A stretch of DNA of 64,000 nucleotides from Saliniradius amylolyticus (lineage in GTDB: Bacteria; Pseudomonadota; Gammaproteobacteria; Enterobacterales; Alteromonadaceae), in NCBI RefSeq assembly GCF_003143555.1, contig NZ_CP029347.1:248001-312000 (forward strand), read 5' to 3'. Position numbers and translations under genes: made by a program. The notes under the pieces were generated by a model. It searched no databases and was not told the DNA's origin. It was given only the letters and a program-made list of their open reading frames with translations. Positions 8,147 to 16,887 of this stretch are shown piece by piece. The stretch's first letter is position 1. Every line of letters starts with the position of its first letter.

Positions 8147-10141
8147 TTATAAAAGTGGTGCAATCACCAGACTGACAATGGCCATCACGTTAATCAGGAT
8201 GTTCATTGATGGGCCTGATGTGTCCTTGAAGGGGTCGCCCACGGTATCTCCGACGACGGTGGCTGCGTGTACCTCAGACCCTTTGCCGCCAAAGTTGCCT
8301 TTTTCCACATGCTTTTTGGCATTATCCCAGGCGCCACCGGCGTTGGCCATCATCAGCGCCAGCAGTACGCAGCCCAACAAGGCTCCGCCCAGCATCCCGC
8401 CCAACGCATGGGGACCGATGCCAAAGCCCACTAATGGGGGCGCCGCTACGGCAATCACACCGGGCAAAACCATCTTTTTAAGCGCGGCGGTCGTGGCGAT
8501 ATCAACACAGCGAGCGGTGTCCGGCTCGGCTCGGCCCTCCATCAGGCCTTTGATTTCATGGAACTGACGACGTATTTCCTTAATCATGGCAAAGGCCGCA
8601 TCGCCCACTGCGGTCATGGTGATAGAAGCGATCAGAAACGGCAGCAGACCCCCTAAGAATAGTCCCACCAGTACCTCGGGATTCCCCAGGTGAAGGGTGA
8701 AATCCACATACTTGAGCGACAGTGTCTCAACGAAAGCGGCGATGATCGCCAGGGCTGCCAGTGCGGCCGCACCGATAGCAAAACCCTTGCCGATGGCGGC
8801 GGTGGTGTTACCCAATTCATCGAGGGAGTCGGTAATGGCCCGGGTCTCCGCTCCCAGGCCTCCCATTTCAGCAATGCCTCCGGCATTATCGGCCACGGGA
8901 CCATAGGCGTCGATGGCCATAGTAATGCCTACGGTGGCGAGCATCCCGACTGCCGCGATACCCACGCCGTACAGACCGGATAACTGAGTGGATGCGAAAA
9001 TGATGACACAGATGGTTAAAAGTGGCACCACTACCGACTGCATACCCACCGCTAAGCCGGTGATCATCACCGTTGCCGGTCCTGTCTGACCGGCCTCGGC
9101 AATCTTACGCACCGGTTTGGCGGCGGTGTAATATTCGGTAACGAGTCCGATAATAATACCGCCGAGGGCGCCGGTCAGGATGGACCACCACACATGGGTA
9201 TGAATGGCTAAGGCATCTACCACAAAGAAGGCCACGATCATAAACAGGACTGACGAAGTCAGGGTACCGGCCCGCAGCGCGGTTTCCGGCTGGCTGCTTG
9301 AGAGCATCCGCACCAGAAAGATGCCGAGGACTGAGCACAAAAGCCCTGCAGAGGCCAGTGCCAGGGGTAGGAACATCAGGTTTTCCCTTACACCCAACAC
9401 ACTGACGGTCATGGCCGACGCGATGGCAATGGTGGCGATCATTGAGCCGCAGTACGACTCGAAAATATCCGATCCCATCCCCGCTACATCGCCGACGTTA
9501 TCGCCTACATTATCGGCAATCACACCGGGGTTTCGGGGATCATCCTCGGGAATGCCCGCTTCCACCTTACCCACCAGGTCAGCGCCCACGTCGGCACTCT
9601 TGGTGAAGATGCCGCCGCCGACCCGGGAAAACAGCGCCACTGTAGAGGCGCCCATACCGAAGCCATGGATAACATGGGCGGTGGCCGGATCGCTGCCAAA
9701 CAGCCAGTACAACAGCCCTAAACCCAGTAGACCCATAGAGGCCACGCATAACCCCATGATGGAGCCGCCGGAAAAGGCAATCGACAGCGCCGCAGCCGCC
9801 CCTTCATCGTGAGCTGCCTGAGTGGTGCGAACATTGGCTTTGGTGGCGGTGAACATGCCGAAATAGCCTGCCAGGCCTGAGCAAATGGCCCCCACCGCGA
9901 AGGCCAAAGTGGTGTTGGCCCCCAGAGTGAAAAACAGCACCACCGCCAGCACCACGGAAAAAATAAACAGCATCTGATATTCCCGGTGCATAAAGACCAT
10001 GGCACCGAGGTGGATTTTGTCTGCGATGCTGGCGATCTTAGGGTTGGAGACAGGGTGACGTTTGACTAGCAGGTAGAGTAACAGCGCGATAACTAAGCCC
10101 ACCACACCGAATAGTGGTGGTAGCAGTAAGTAGTTGTCCAT
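8147..10141 (-). CDS. hppA: Membrane-bound K+-dependent pyrophosphatase (H+ or Na+ pumping)
   Basis: Integral inner-membrane enzyme that couples PPi hydrolysis to H+ and/or Na+ export. The 664-residue protein has the catalytic core [20 protein letters not shown] at about residues 198-217 and the second acidic cluster [12 protein letters not shown] at 411-422; the C-terminal third carries [14 protein letters not shown]. The segment [14 protein letters not shown] (444-457) has Ala448 and Gly451 at the positions that are Lys and Thr in K+-independent enzymes, so this is the K+-dependent class, which includes Na+ pumps. About 16 membrane helices are expected. AGGA precedes the ATG. A soluble pyrophosphatase gene lies 8 kb away. 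Confidence 0.95.
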   Translation of the reverse strand: MDNYLLLPPLFGVVGLVIALLLYLLVKRHPVSNPKIASIADKIHLGAMVFMHREYQMLFIFSVVLAVVLFFTLGANTTLAFAVGAICSGLAGYFGMFTATKANVRTTQAAHDEGAAAALSIAFSGGSIMGLCVASMGLLGLGLLYWLFGSDPATAHVIHGFGMGASTVALFSRVGGGIFTKSADVGADLVGKVEAGIPEDDPRNPGVIADNVGDNVGDVAGMGSDIFESYCGSMIATIAIASAMTVSVLGVRENLMFLPLALASAGLLCSVLGIFLVRMLSSSQPETALRAGTLTSSVLFMIVAFFVVDALAIHTHVWWSILTGALGGIIIGLVTEYYTAAKPVRKIAEAGQTGPATVMITGLAVGMQSVVVPLLTICVIIFASTQLSGLYGVGIAAVGMLATVGITMAIDAYGPVADNAGGIAEMGGLGAETRAITDSLDELGNTTAAIGKGFAIGAAALAALAIIAAFVETLSLKYVDFTLHLGNPEVLVGLFLGGLLPFLIASITMTAVGDAAFAMIKEIRRQFHEIKGLMEGRAEPDTARCVDIATTAALKKMVLPGVIAVAAPPLVGFGIGPHALGGMLGGALLGCVLLALMMANAGGAWDNAKKHVEKGNFGGKGSEVHAATVVGDTVGDPFKDTSGPSMNILINVMAIVSLVIAPLL

Positions 10142-10370
10142 AGCGATTCCTGTATTTTTATTTTTAGCAAAATCAGGACATTACGTACGACATGATACCG
10201 AGCCCTTTTGTCAATATAGACCTAATAGCGAGATGAATAAACCTATTGGCTTAGCGGCTATCAATTATGGAAAGAACAAAACAAGTTGCGAAGCGGCTTG
10301 AAACTCTGTGACCGATTGGTGCATTATTCGCGCATTCTGAATAAGAGCGAATAGCACGGGCTGAACGATT

Positions 10371-10937
10371 TTGAAAGCAAGTGATGATTCAGAGGCTGGC
10401 GCTGAGGGCTGGTACGAAAGCCTGGTGCTAAATACTCACAATAAGCTCAAGCGCGCTTTAGGTCGAATGTTGTCGGCTGCTGAGGCCGATGAGGTTATTC
10501 AGGAGTCTTATCTTAAGCTTTTTGAAGTGTGCAAAGAGGCTGTGCCAGAAAACCCTCAAGGTTATGTATATCGTATTGCTCGCAACTTTGCTCTCACCCG
10601 CTTAAGGAACAAAGAAGTTGCCAGAAAGTTCCTCGAGCAACGAGTCGAAGATATCGAGGTGGTCTCGGGGGATAGTCAATCCTTTGAGTCTGTAAAGGCG
10701 AAACAGCAACACGAGCAGTTACAGTCCGTAATTAGTCAATTGCCCCCGGTTTGCCGGCAGGTGTTTGTGCTCAGGAAATTGCATGGTTATAGCCACAGAG
10801 AAATCGCAGAAACTATGCAGATCTCCCAGAAAACGGTGGAAAATCACATTGCCCGAGGTATGAGGGCATGCTTTGATGCCTTTCGTCGGCCCTCTCAAAC
10901 CAGTCCAGACAGCGCTAAGTATCAACAGTACAGGTAA
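10371..10937 (+). CDS. ECF-family RNA polymerase sigma factor (FecI-like)
   Basis: Extracytoplasmic-function sigma factor of 188 residues. Region 2 is recognisable in EADEVIQESYLKLFEV and NPQGYVYRIARNFALTRLRNK (about residues 38-83). Region 4 has LPPVCRQVFVLRKLHGYSHREIAE followed by the helix-turn-helix MQISQKTVENHIARGMRACF (about 124-170). The start is the TTG at 10371; an in-frame stop lies 9 bases upstream and no later Met would preserve region 2. The C-terminal tail of about 18 residues is Ser/Gln-rich. Its stop codon overlaps the start of the mini anti-sigma gene (TAATG), so the two are translationally coupled. The TonB receptor downstream is the likely regulated gene, as in FecI/FecR/FecA-type systems. 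Confidence 0.9.
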   Translation: MKASDDSEAGAEGWYESLVLNTHNKLKRALGRMLSAAEADEVIQESYLKLFEVCKEAVPENPQGYVYRIARNFALTRLRNKEVARKFLEQRVEDIEVVSGDSQSFESVKAKQQHEQLQSVISQLPPVCRQVFVLRKLHGYSHREIAETMQISQKTVENHIARGMRACFDAFRRPSQTSPDSAKYQQYR

Positions 10938-11269
10938 TGGCCATGTCTATTGACGAATGGGTGGGATATGGCATTCCAGAAGAAATTATTGAACAGGCTA
11001 TTTCCTGGCTGACGCGCCTAGACTCAGGAGAGATGAGTGACGACGAAAAAGCCTTATTTATGAGTTGGTTGGATGATGATCCCACCCACCGATGGGCCTT
11101 TGAAGAAATGTCGACCGTGTGGGCCAGGACATCAATCAGACCGGAAGCATCAGTTCCAGAAACCAAGCCTTCCAATAAATCCACAGCACCTAGCGCAGGC
11201 TATTACTCATTATTGAGCTATATCACCATTGCCTTAATAGCGTTGGGTTTAGTTGCAGGTATTTTGTAA
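10937..11269 (+). CDS. Truncated FecR-like anti-sigma factor (N-terminal domain plus one membrane helix)
   Basis: The 110-residue product has the cytoplasmic FecR N-terminal domain (DUF4880 type): QAISWLTRLDSGEMSDDEKA followed by FMSWLDDDPTHRWAFEEM, about residues 21-66. A 25-residue Pro/Ser/Lys linker and one hydrophobic helix (about 92-110) follow, and the protein ends right there. Normal FecR proteins run to about 320 residues with a periplasmic signalling domain; no such domain is found in any frame in the next 220 bases, so this looks like a natural short form and not a frameshift. It overlaps the sigma gene by one base. It could still hold the sigma factor at the membrane, but how it would receive a signal is unclear. 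The ATG at 10943 is an alternative start. Confidence 0.8.
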   Translation: MAMSIDEWVGYGIPEEIIEQAISWLTRLDSGEMSDDEKALFMSWLDDDPTHRWAFEEMSTVWARTSIRPEASVPETKPSNKSTAPSAGYYSLLSYITIALIALGLVAGIL

Positions 11270-11329
11270 CATCAAGGCCTAACGACCAGGTGTATGTAAA
11301 AAACCGGTTGCTGATGACAAGACTCATGC

Positions 11330-11382
11330 CCCTACTCGTGGCTCCTATGCTGTTCACAGTATCTTTTGGGAGCCGAATAGGG
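11330..11382. repeat. Nested inverted repeat between the anti-sigma gene and the TonB receptor gene
   Basis: Outer arms are CCCTA (11330-11334) with TAGGG (11378-11382) and GGCTCC (11340-11345) with GGAGCC (11369-11374). Inside the loop is a second palindrome-like core, CTGTTCACAG, at about 11350-11359. There is no T tract after it, so it is not an ordinary terminator; an operator or a 5'-leader RNA structure is more likely. The rest of the 220-base gap is AT-rich, and I see no convincing promoter hexamers in it. Confidence 0.5.
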
Positions 11383-11489
11383 TAAGCGGATTTAAAAAGT
11401 TTTAAAAATTAGTAGGGGAAGTAACGTTCTCGTGCGTTTACATATTGATAACAAGAAAAATCATCGAATTATCATATGGAGCACAGCAA

Positions 11490-14400
11490 ATGTTAAACCC
11501 TATTACCCAGGCGATTCGAGGTCGAAAAGCCAGTTTATTAACACTCCCACTTACCATAGTCGCGGGCCTGAGCGCCTTTGGTCTTAATGCACAGGAACAA
11601 GACGCTAAGTCTGCCGAGGCTGAAGACGTTGAACGCGTTGCCGTGGTGGGCTCACAAATTCGAGGTGGCAAGGTCAGCGAAGCTCTGGCCGTTTCCGTCT
11701 TCGATGCCGAAGATATTGCCGAACTGGGCATTGAGTCGGGCGATGAGTTACTCGACTTGATCCCGGAAAACGGACAGAACTTCTTCAATGAAGCCGGTAA
11801 TATAGGCGGTGGTGTTAACGCCTCTCGCGGTGATGTGGGCGCATTTAACCTACGCAACTTAGGTACAGGTAATACTCTGGTACTGCTCAATGGCCGTCGA
11901 ATGGTTAACTCAGCCTCTTACCAGACCGAAGAAGTAGGCGGCAGCTTTGTACCCGTGAATTCTGTTAACTCCAACACCATTCCCGTTGGTGGCCTGCAGC
12001 GTTTAGAAGTACTGCGTGATGGTGCCTCGGCGATTTATGGTGCCGACGCCGTGGCCGGAGTGGTCAACAATGTCTTAAAAACCGACTTTGTGGGCTTTAA
12101 TGTCGGTGTTCGCTACAAGGATTATGAGAATCTCCCCCGGAATGACAAAAAACTCACCATAGAGTGGGGTGAAGACTTTAATGACGGTCGTACCAATGTC
12201 AGTGTCTTTGGTAGTTACTATGATCGTGGGCGGGTGAATTCTACCCACGATCCTCGCTGGTCCAATTCAGATTTCCGTGACCGCATTCCTGAAGACTCTC
12301 CCTGGGCGGGCGACAGAAACTTTCGTAATAACTCGGCAAATTCACTCTATGGTCAGTTTGATCTTCAGGGCGCAAGCGCAAGCAGTGTAGGTCTGGAGGG
12401 TGTCCTTACTGATAGCCGAGGCGAGTTTGAAACCTATCCCATCGGCGACGAGCGCTGTCAGTACACTATTAACGAGTACATTTGCGGTGCCATCGATGGT
12501 CAGGGCGTGGAGAGGTTTAACTTCAACGGAAATGCGGGCATCGGCCGGGATCTGGTGTCTGATTTAGAGCGTCGGAACTTGTTTATCTTCGTCAACCATG
12601 CCTTCGATAACGGCATGGAATCCTTTACCGAGGCATCCTATTACAATTTTACCTCCAATCTGATCCGACATCCTTCTGCTCAGTTCTCGACTTCGGAGTT
12701 GCGTGTTGGCGCCCAGAACTATTACAACCCTTTTGGCCCCTGTGGCTCGCCAAACCGCCTTCCGGATGAAATGATTCCGGATGTGCCTTGTGAAGGGCTT
12801 GAGTTTAGGCTGGATAACTACCGCTTCGCCGAATTGCCGCGAATTGTTGACAATAAAGGGACAACATTCCGCTTATTACAAGGCTTGCGCGGCTATATTG
12901 GTGATTGGGAGTGGGAGTCGGCAATTGCCTACTCCAAGGCCAAAAAGTCTGATGTGACCCACAACCGTGTATCCAATACCCTGATGCAGGAGGCCTTGTT
13001 TGATCCGACCGAAGCGGCCTATAACCCATTCAGTGCGGGTGTAGACAGTAATATTGAGCGTGCTTTGGTCGATGTACGTCGAGACAATGAAACCACCCTG
13101 ACTACCTTTGACATCAAAGCTTTTCACCCCGCAATGTTTGAATTGCCTGGTGGAGAAGCGGGATTGTTAGTTGGATTAGACTACCGACGTGAAACCTTTG
13201 AAGACGATCGTGACCCCAGGCTGGATGGAACCATTCGCTTTACCGACTGGGAAGGCGATACCTACCCCTTCGTTTCGGATGTGGCGAACTCCAGCCCAAC
13301 GCCGGACAACAGCGGGTCACGTAAGGTAACCTCGCTGTTTACCGAGCTGCAATTGCCGGTGCTGGATACTCTGGACGTGCAAGCGGCTCTGCGGTATGAA
13401 GACTTCTCTGATGTGGGGGACACCACTGTTGGCAAGCTGGCTTTCGGATGGAGGCCTACAGAGTCTGTGTTGATTCGCGGTTCCTGGTCAGAAGCCTTCC
13501 GTGCGCCGAATCTGGTGACCATCAATGAAGAATTTGTTGCCCGTAGTAATACCCGTACCGACTGGACTTGTGTGTATGCCGCGGAAAACGGCGGCGATCC
13601 GGATCAGGATGTGCTGGACTGCCGTAACTCCACTCAGCGTAGTGCTGAAGGCAGCCAGGATCTGGAACCGGAGGATTCTACCAACACCTCTTTAGGCCTG
13701 GTGCTGACGCCCACCGATAGCTTGACCTTGACGCTGGATTACTGGTCTATTGAGAAAAACAACACCATTGGCTTGTTGGGTGAGGAAAACCACACATTGC
13801 TCGATTTGGTGTACCGGTTACAAGGGGATGTGAATAATTGCATGACCAACCCGGCAGTAGATCGGGTTGAAGCGTCCGCTGATCAGGCTGAGGTCTACGA
13901 GGCCGCTGGCTTATGTCCTGCTGGTGATATCCGCTTTATTAACGACACCTACGCCAACCTTGATACGCGAACCGTACAGGGATATGACATCGGTGTTTAC
14001 TACGAGGAAACTTTCGATTTCGGTCGCTTAGACTTCCGTTATAATGCCTCCATCCTGGACAAGTTTGAGCAAGAAGCGGGCGGCGATGCAGCGGTACTGG
14101 TGAATGCCAAAGAACAGGGTATATTGCCAGAGAGCTTCCCTGTGACGGGGTTTGCTGACCTGATCGGTAAAGATGGTAATCAAAAACAGCGTCACACCTT
14201 TAAGCTCTCTTGGAGGCAAGGTGATTGGGGGGCAGCTGTGTCAGGCAACCGTATTGGCAGTTTCTATCAGAGCCATTTGACATTGGATGACGGCACTAAA
14301 TACATCATTCCTGCCATGACCACCTATGATGCTATGGTCGATTACCGCTTCGACGTGAATGACGTACGCACACGGGTGCGCTTTGGGGTTAAGAACCTGA

Positions 14401-14504
14401 CCGATGAACGAGCCCCGCTAGCCGATGATTACTTTGGTTTCGCTTCAGATGCCCATCGTGACTATGGCCGCAATTACTATGTTGACGTGAAAGCGTATTT
14501 CTAA
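11490..14504 (+). CDS. TonB-dependent outer-membrane receptor
   Basis: Active-transport beta-barrel of 1004 residues. The ATG at 11490 is chosen: GGAG lies 8 bases upstream and it starts a signal peptide ending at about ALGLNAQ-type residues (LSAFGLNAQ), whereas the TTG at 11445 only adds a polar leader. The plug domain contains AVSVFDAEDIAELG, LNGRRMV and DGASAIYGADAVAGVVN; the barrel ends in YYVDVKAYF with the C-terminal Phe required for BAM recognition. Extracellular-loop segments carry paired cysteines (for example CQYTINEYIC, CGSPNRLPDEMIPDVPC and CVYAAENGGDPDQDVLDC), as in the large receptors of marine and Xanthomonas-like bacteria that import peptides or glycans. It follows the sigma/anti-sigma pair and ends in a strong terminator. 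Confidence 0.93.
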   Translation: MLNPITQAIRGRKASLLTLPLTIVAGLSAFGLNAQEQDAKSAEAEDVERVAVVGSQIRGGKVSEALAVSVFDAEDIAELGIESGDELLDLIPENGQNFFNEAGNIGGGVNASRGDVGAFNLRNLGTGNTLVLLNGRRMVNSASYQTEEVGGSFVPVNSVNSNTIPVGGLQRLEVLRDGASAIYGADAVAGVVNNVLKTDFVGFNVGVRYKDYENLPRNDKKLTIEWGEDFNDGRTNVSVFGSYYDRGRVNSTHDPRWSNSDFRDRIPEDSPWAGDRNFRNNSANSLYGQFDLQGASASSVGLEGVLTDSRGEFETYPIGDERCQYTINEYICGAIDGQGVERFNFNGNAGIGRDLVSDLERRNLFIFVNHAFDNGMESFTEASYYNFTSNLIRHPSAQFSTSELRVGAQNYYNPFGPCGSPNRLPDEMIPDVPCEGLEFRLDNYRFAELPRIVDNKGTTFRLLQGLRGYIGDWEWESAIAYSKAKKSDVTHNRVSNTLMQEALFDPTEAAYNPFSAGVDSNIERALVDVRRDNETTLTTFDIKAFHPAMFELPGGEAGLLVGLDYRRETFEDDRDPRLDGTIRFTDWEGDTYPFVSDVANSSPTPDNSGSRKVTSLFTELQLPVLDTLDVQAALRYEDFSDVGDTTVGKLAFGWRPTESVLIRGSWSEAFRAPNLVTINEEFVARSNTRTDWTCVYAAENGGDPDQDVLDCRNSTQRSAEGSQDLEPEDSTNTSLGLVLTPTDSLTLTLDYWSIEKNNTIGLLGEENHTLLDLVYRLQGDVNNCMTNPAVDRVEASADQAEVYEAAGLCPAGDIRFINDTYANLDTRTVQGYDIGVYYEETFDFGRLDFRYNASILDKFEQEAGGDAAVLVNAKEQGILPESFPVTGFADLIGKDGNQKQRHTFKLSWRQGDWGAAVSGNRIGSFYQSHLTLDDGTKYIIPAMTTYDAMVDYRFDVNDVRTRVRFGVKNLTDERAPLADDYFGFASDAHRDYGRNYYVDVKAYF

Positions 14505-14517
14505 CCTTGAGTCAGTG

Positions 14518-14553
14518 AAAGAGAAAAGTGGGGAGACCCGCTTTTCTCTTTTT
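14518..14553 (+). terminator. Intrinsic terminator after the TonB receptor gene
   Basis: A 15-bp stem (AAAGAGAAAAGTGGG with a GAGA tetraloop paired to CCCGCTTTTCTCTTT, one T-G wobble) runs straight into TTTTTATTT. It lies 13 bases after the receptor stop, so the transporter gene downstream needs read-through or its own promoter. Confidence 0.92.
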
Positions 14554-14573
14554 ATTTAATGAAGTAGAAAACT

Positions 14574-16067
14574 ATGACAGAAGAAAAAAAAACAACTAAA
14601 GCCGGTGATGCTACCAGTCGCGGGCGCTATCAGGACATTGGACTCGTGTTAGGGCCATTGGCCTTTGCCTTGATGATGATGTTTGCCTCTTCGCAAACGG
14701 CCATGCCTGATGTGGCCTGGCGCACGGCCGCCATTGGTATCTGGATGGCCATATGGTGGGCATCGGAAGCTATTCCGGTTCCTGCCACGGCACTGGTGCC
14801 TCTGGCTATGTTTGATATTCTCGGTATCGCCAGCTTTAAGGAAGCTGCCGCTCCTTTTGCTAACCCCATTATCTATCTATTCCTTGGCGCTTTTTTACTG
14901 GCCATATCGGTAGAGAAATGGAATTTGCATAAGCGAATTGCCCTTAGCCTACTGTCGGTTACCGGCACTGAAGGGAGGCGTTTAATTGCCGGCTTCATGC
15001 TGGTAGCAGCATTTTTATCCATGTGGATGAGTAATACCTCAACCACTCTAATGTTGTTGCCTATCGCACTTTCCGTGGCGAAAGTGATTGCCGATAACCT
15101 AACTGAAGCCTCAGAAACACAAATCAAACACTTCCAAACGGCTTTGTTATTGGGGCTGGCTTATGCGGCAACCATTGGCGGTCTATCGACCCTTATCGGC
15201 ACACCACCGAATGCCTTGCTGGCGGCATTTTTATCAGAAAACTATGATATGAAGATCGACTTTATCACCTGGATGAAAGTCGGCTTACCAGTCAGTTTTA
15301 TTATGTTGCCACTGGCGTGGTTTATTCTGACTCGTGTGGTGTACAAGGTGGATATTGCTGCCAATCAGGCGGTAGATGCCCACCTTAATAAACTACGTGA
15401 AGAGCTGGGCACCATGAAGCCAGCTGAGAAACGTGTCGCCGTGGTCTTCGTGCTGGTAATCGCTTCGTGGATATTACGCAGACCTTTAACTGAATGGTTG
15501 GGGCTGGAGGGAGTCACTGACGCTGGTATCGCGATGCTTGCCGCCTTACTGCTGTTTTTAATCCCTAGCGATAAAGGTGGGGTGACGCGCCTTCTTAATT
15601 GGCATGACGCCAGCCGTGTGCCGTGGGGGGTGTTGATTCTCTTCGGTGGAGGCTTGAGTCTGGCTGCTGCGGTTTCCAATTCGGGCTTGGCGACCTTCCT
15701 GGGTGAATCACTGCAACCGTTATCGATCTTTGGTATTGCGGCATTAATCATCGGTGCTACCGCCTTGGTGATTTTCCTGACGGAGCTAACCAGTAATCTG
15801 GCAACGACGGCGACCTTATTGCCAGTGGTGGCTGCGATTGCCATGCAAATGGATATATCTCCGCTGCTGCTGACCGTCCCTGTTACTCTGGCGGCCAGCT
15901 GTGCCTTTATGTTGCCGGTGGCAACACCTCCGAATGCCATCGTCTTTGCTTCTGGTATGTTGACCATTCCACAGATGATCCGCTGTGGGGTGCTCCTGAA
16001 CATCTTAGGAATGGTCCTGCTGTCTATCGTGGCGGTGTGGTGGGCACCCATGTTGTTAATAGGATAA
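14574..16067 (+). CDS. DASS/SLC13-family Na+-coupled anion (dicarboxylate-type) transporter
   Basis: Inner-membrane secondary carrier of 497 residues with about 11-12 hydrophobic segments. The two Ser-Asn-Thr-type substrate/Na+ hairpins of the divalent-anion symporter family are visible: MWMSNTSTTLMLLPIAL in the first half and LTSNLATTATLLPVVAA in the second, each with a following Pro-rich clamp (STLIGTPPNALL and VATPPNAIVFASG). Family members move succinate, malate, citrate, sulfate or N-acyl-amino acids; the solute here is not predictable. The start ATG lies 20 bases after the receptor terminator; the next gene follows after 4 bases, so they form an operon with the two exported hydrolases. 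Confidence 0.9.
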   Translation: MTEEKKTTKAGDATSRGRYQDIGLVLGPLAFALMMMFASSQTAMPDVAWRTAAIGIWMAIWWASEAIPVPATALVPLAMFDILGIASFKEAAAPFANPIIYLFLGAFLLAISVEKWNLHKRIALSLLSVTGTEGRRLIAGFMLVAAFLSMWMSNTSTTLMLLPIALSVAKVIADNLTEASETQIKHFQTALLLGLAYAATIGGLSTLIGTPPNALLAAFLSENYDMKIDFITWMKVGLPVSFIMLPLAWFILTRVVYKVDIAANQAVDAHLNKLREELGTMKPAEKRVAVVFVLVIASWILRRPLTEWLGLEGVTDAGIAMLAALLLFLIPSDKGGVTRLLNWHDASRVPWGVLILFGGGLSLAAAVSNSGLATFLGESLQPLSIFGIAALIIGATALVIFLTELTSNLATTATLLPVVAAIAMQMDISPLLLTVPVTLAASCAFMLPVATPPNAIVFASGMLTIPQMIRCGVLLNILGMVLLSIVAVWWAPMLLIG

Positions 16068-16071
16068 AACC

Positions 16072-16887
16072 ATGATGCGTAAATTAAGCTTATTCATTTT
16101 GTTAGCTGTTGGCGCTTTTTCAATTTCCTCGGCTGCCAAGGAGATAGAAAAGCCGGAGGTGAACCCCTCGAGCACGCCTCAGAAAGTACTCTTTGTGGGC
16201 AACAGCTTCAGTTACTTCAATGGAGGCTTACATAACCATGTGAGCAACCTGATTCGGGCGGCTGGTAAGTGGCAGAGAGGTCAAAACCGCTATCGCATGA
16301 AGACCCTCTCGGGTGGGAAGTTATATGAACATGTTGCTGGCATGCCGTATCTTGCCGATCAACCCAAGGGCAAGGCCTGGGATATGGTTGTTATCCAAGG
16401 TCACTCCAATGAATCGGTGACGAAAAAGCGTTATAAAAAGTTTGTTCAGGGCGCTAAGGTATTGACCAAGGTCATTCGTCAACATGGTGCAGAGCCCGTG
16501 CTGTTCATGACCTGGCCCTATAAGCATCATAAGGAAATGACAGATGCCTTGCACAGCAGCTATGTTAGTTTGGGCAATCATCTCGACGCTTTAGTCGCTC
16601 CGGTTGGTTTGGCCTTCGATCATGTCAACCATAAGCACCCGGAGATTGATCTCTATCACGCCGACGTTAAAGGTTTTACTGAGCAGGGAGACGTGATTTA
16701 CAAAGAGGACTTAAAGCACCCGTCTCTGGCAGGTACCTATTTAGCCGCCTGCGTGTTTTACGCTACCTTCTATCAAGAGTCCCCACAGGGCTTAGCCTAT
16801 GATGCCGATTTGCCCAAAGAGGTGGCTAACGCCTTGCAGGCGGCGGCATGGCAAACCTATCAGCAGTTCTATGGAGTCTCTCAATAA
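16072..16887 (+). CDS. Exported SGNH/DUF4886-like hydrolase
   Basis: The 271-residue product has a signal peptide (about residues 1-22) and an SGNH-type layout: block I FVGNSFSYFN with candidate nucleophile Ser45, block III region DMVVIQGHSNES near 104-114, and block V EDLKHPSLAGTYLAA with candidate Asp213 and His216. These match the catalytic Ser and Asp-x-x-His of SGNH esterases, most like the DUF4886 group, whose substrates are mostly unknown. Predicted location is periplasm or outside the cell. It starts 4 bases after the transporter stop. Its last 17 bases overlap the start of the M14 peptidase gene. The esterase activity is inferred from motifs only. Confidence 0.8.
   Translation: MMRKLSLFILLAVGAFSISSAAKEIEKPEVNPSSTPQKVLFVGNSFSYFNGGLHNHVSNLIRAAGKWQRGQNRYRMKTLSGGKLYEHVAGMPYLADQPKGKAWDMVVIQGHSNESVTKKRYKKFVQGAKVLTKVIRQHGAEPVLFMTWPYKHHKEMTDALHSSYVSLGNHLDALVAPVGLAFDHVNHKHPEIDLYHADVKGFTEQGDVIYKEDLKHPSLAGTYLAACVFYATFYQESPQGLAYDADLPKEVANALQAAAWQTYQQFYGVSQ

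Noticed and set aside
9204-9812. 202-codon + strand frame opposite hppA
   Set aside because: Entirely antisense to the conserved membrane pyrophosphatase; no motif; Ala/Thr/Pro-rich composition.
10937-11269. Frameshifted full-length fecR
   Set aside because: The 220 bases after the stop contain no recognisable FecR domain segment in any frame, so a simple frameshift is not supported.
15365-16051. 228-codon - strand frame opposite the DASS transporter
   Set aside because: Antisense to a conserved membrane protein; product has no family features.
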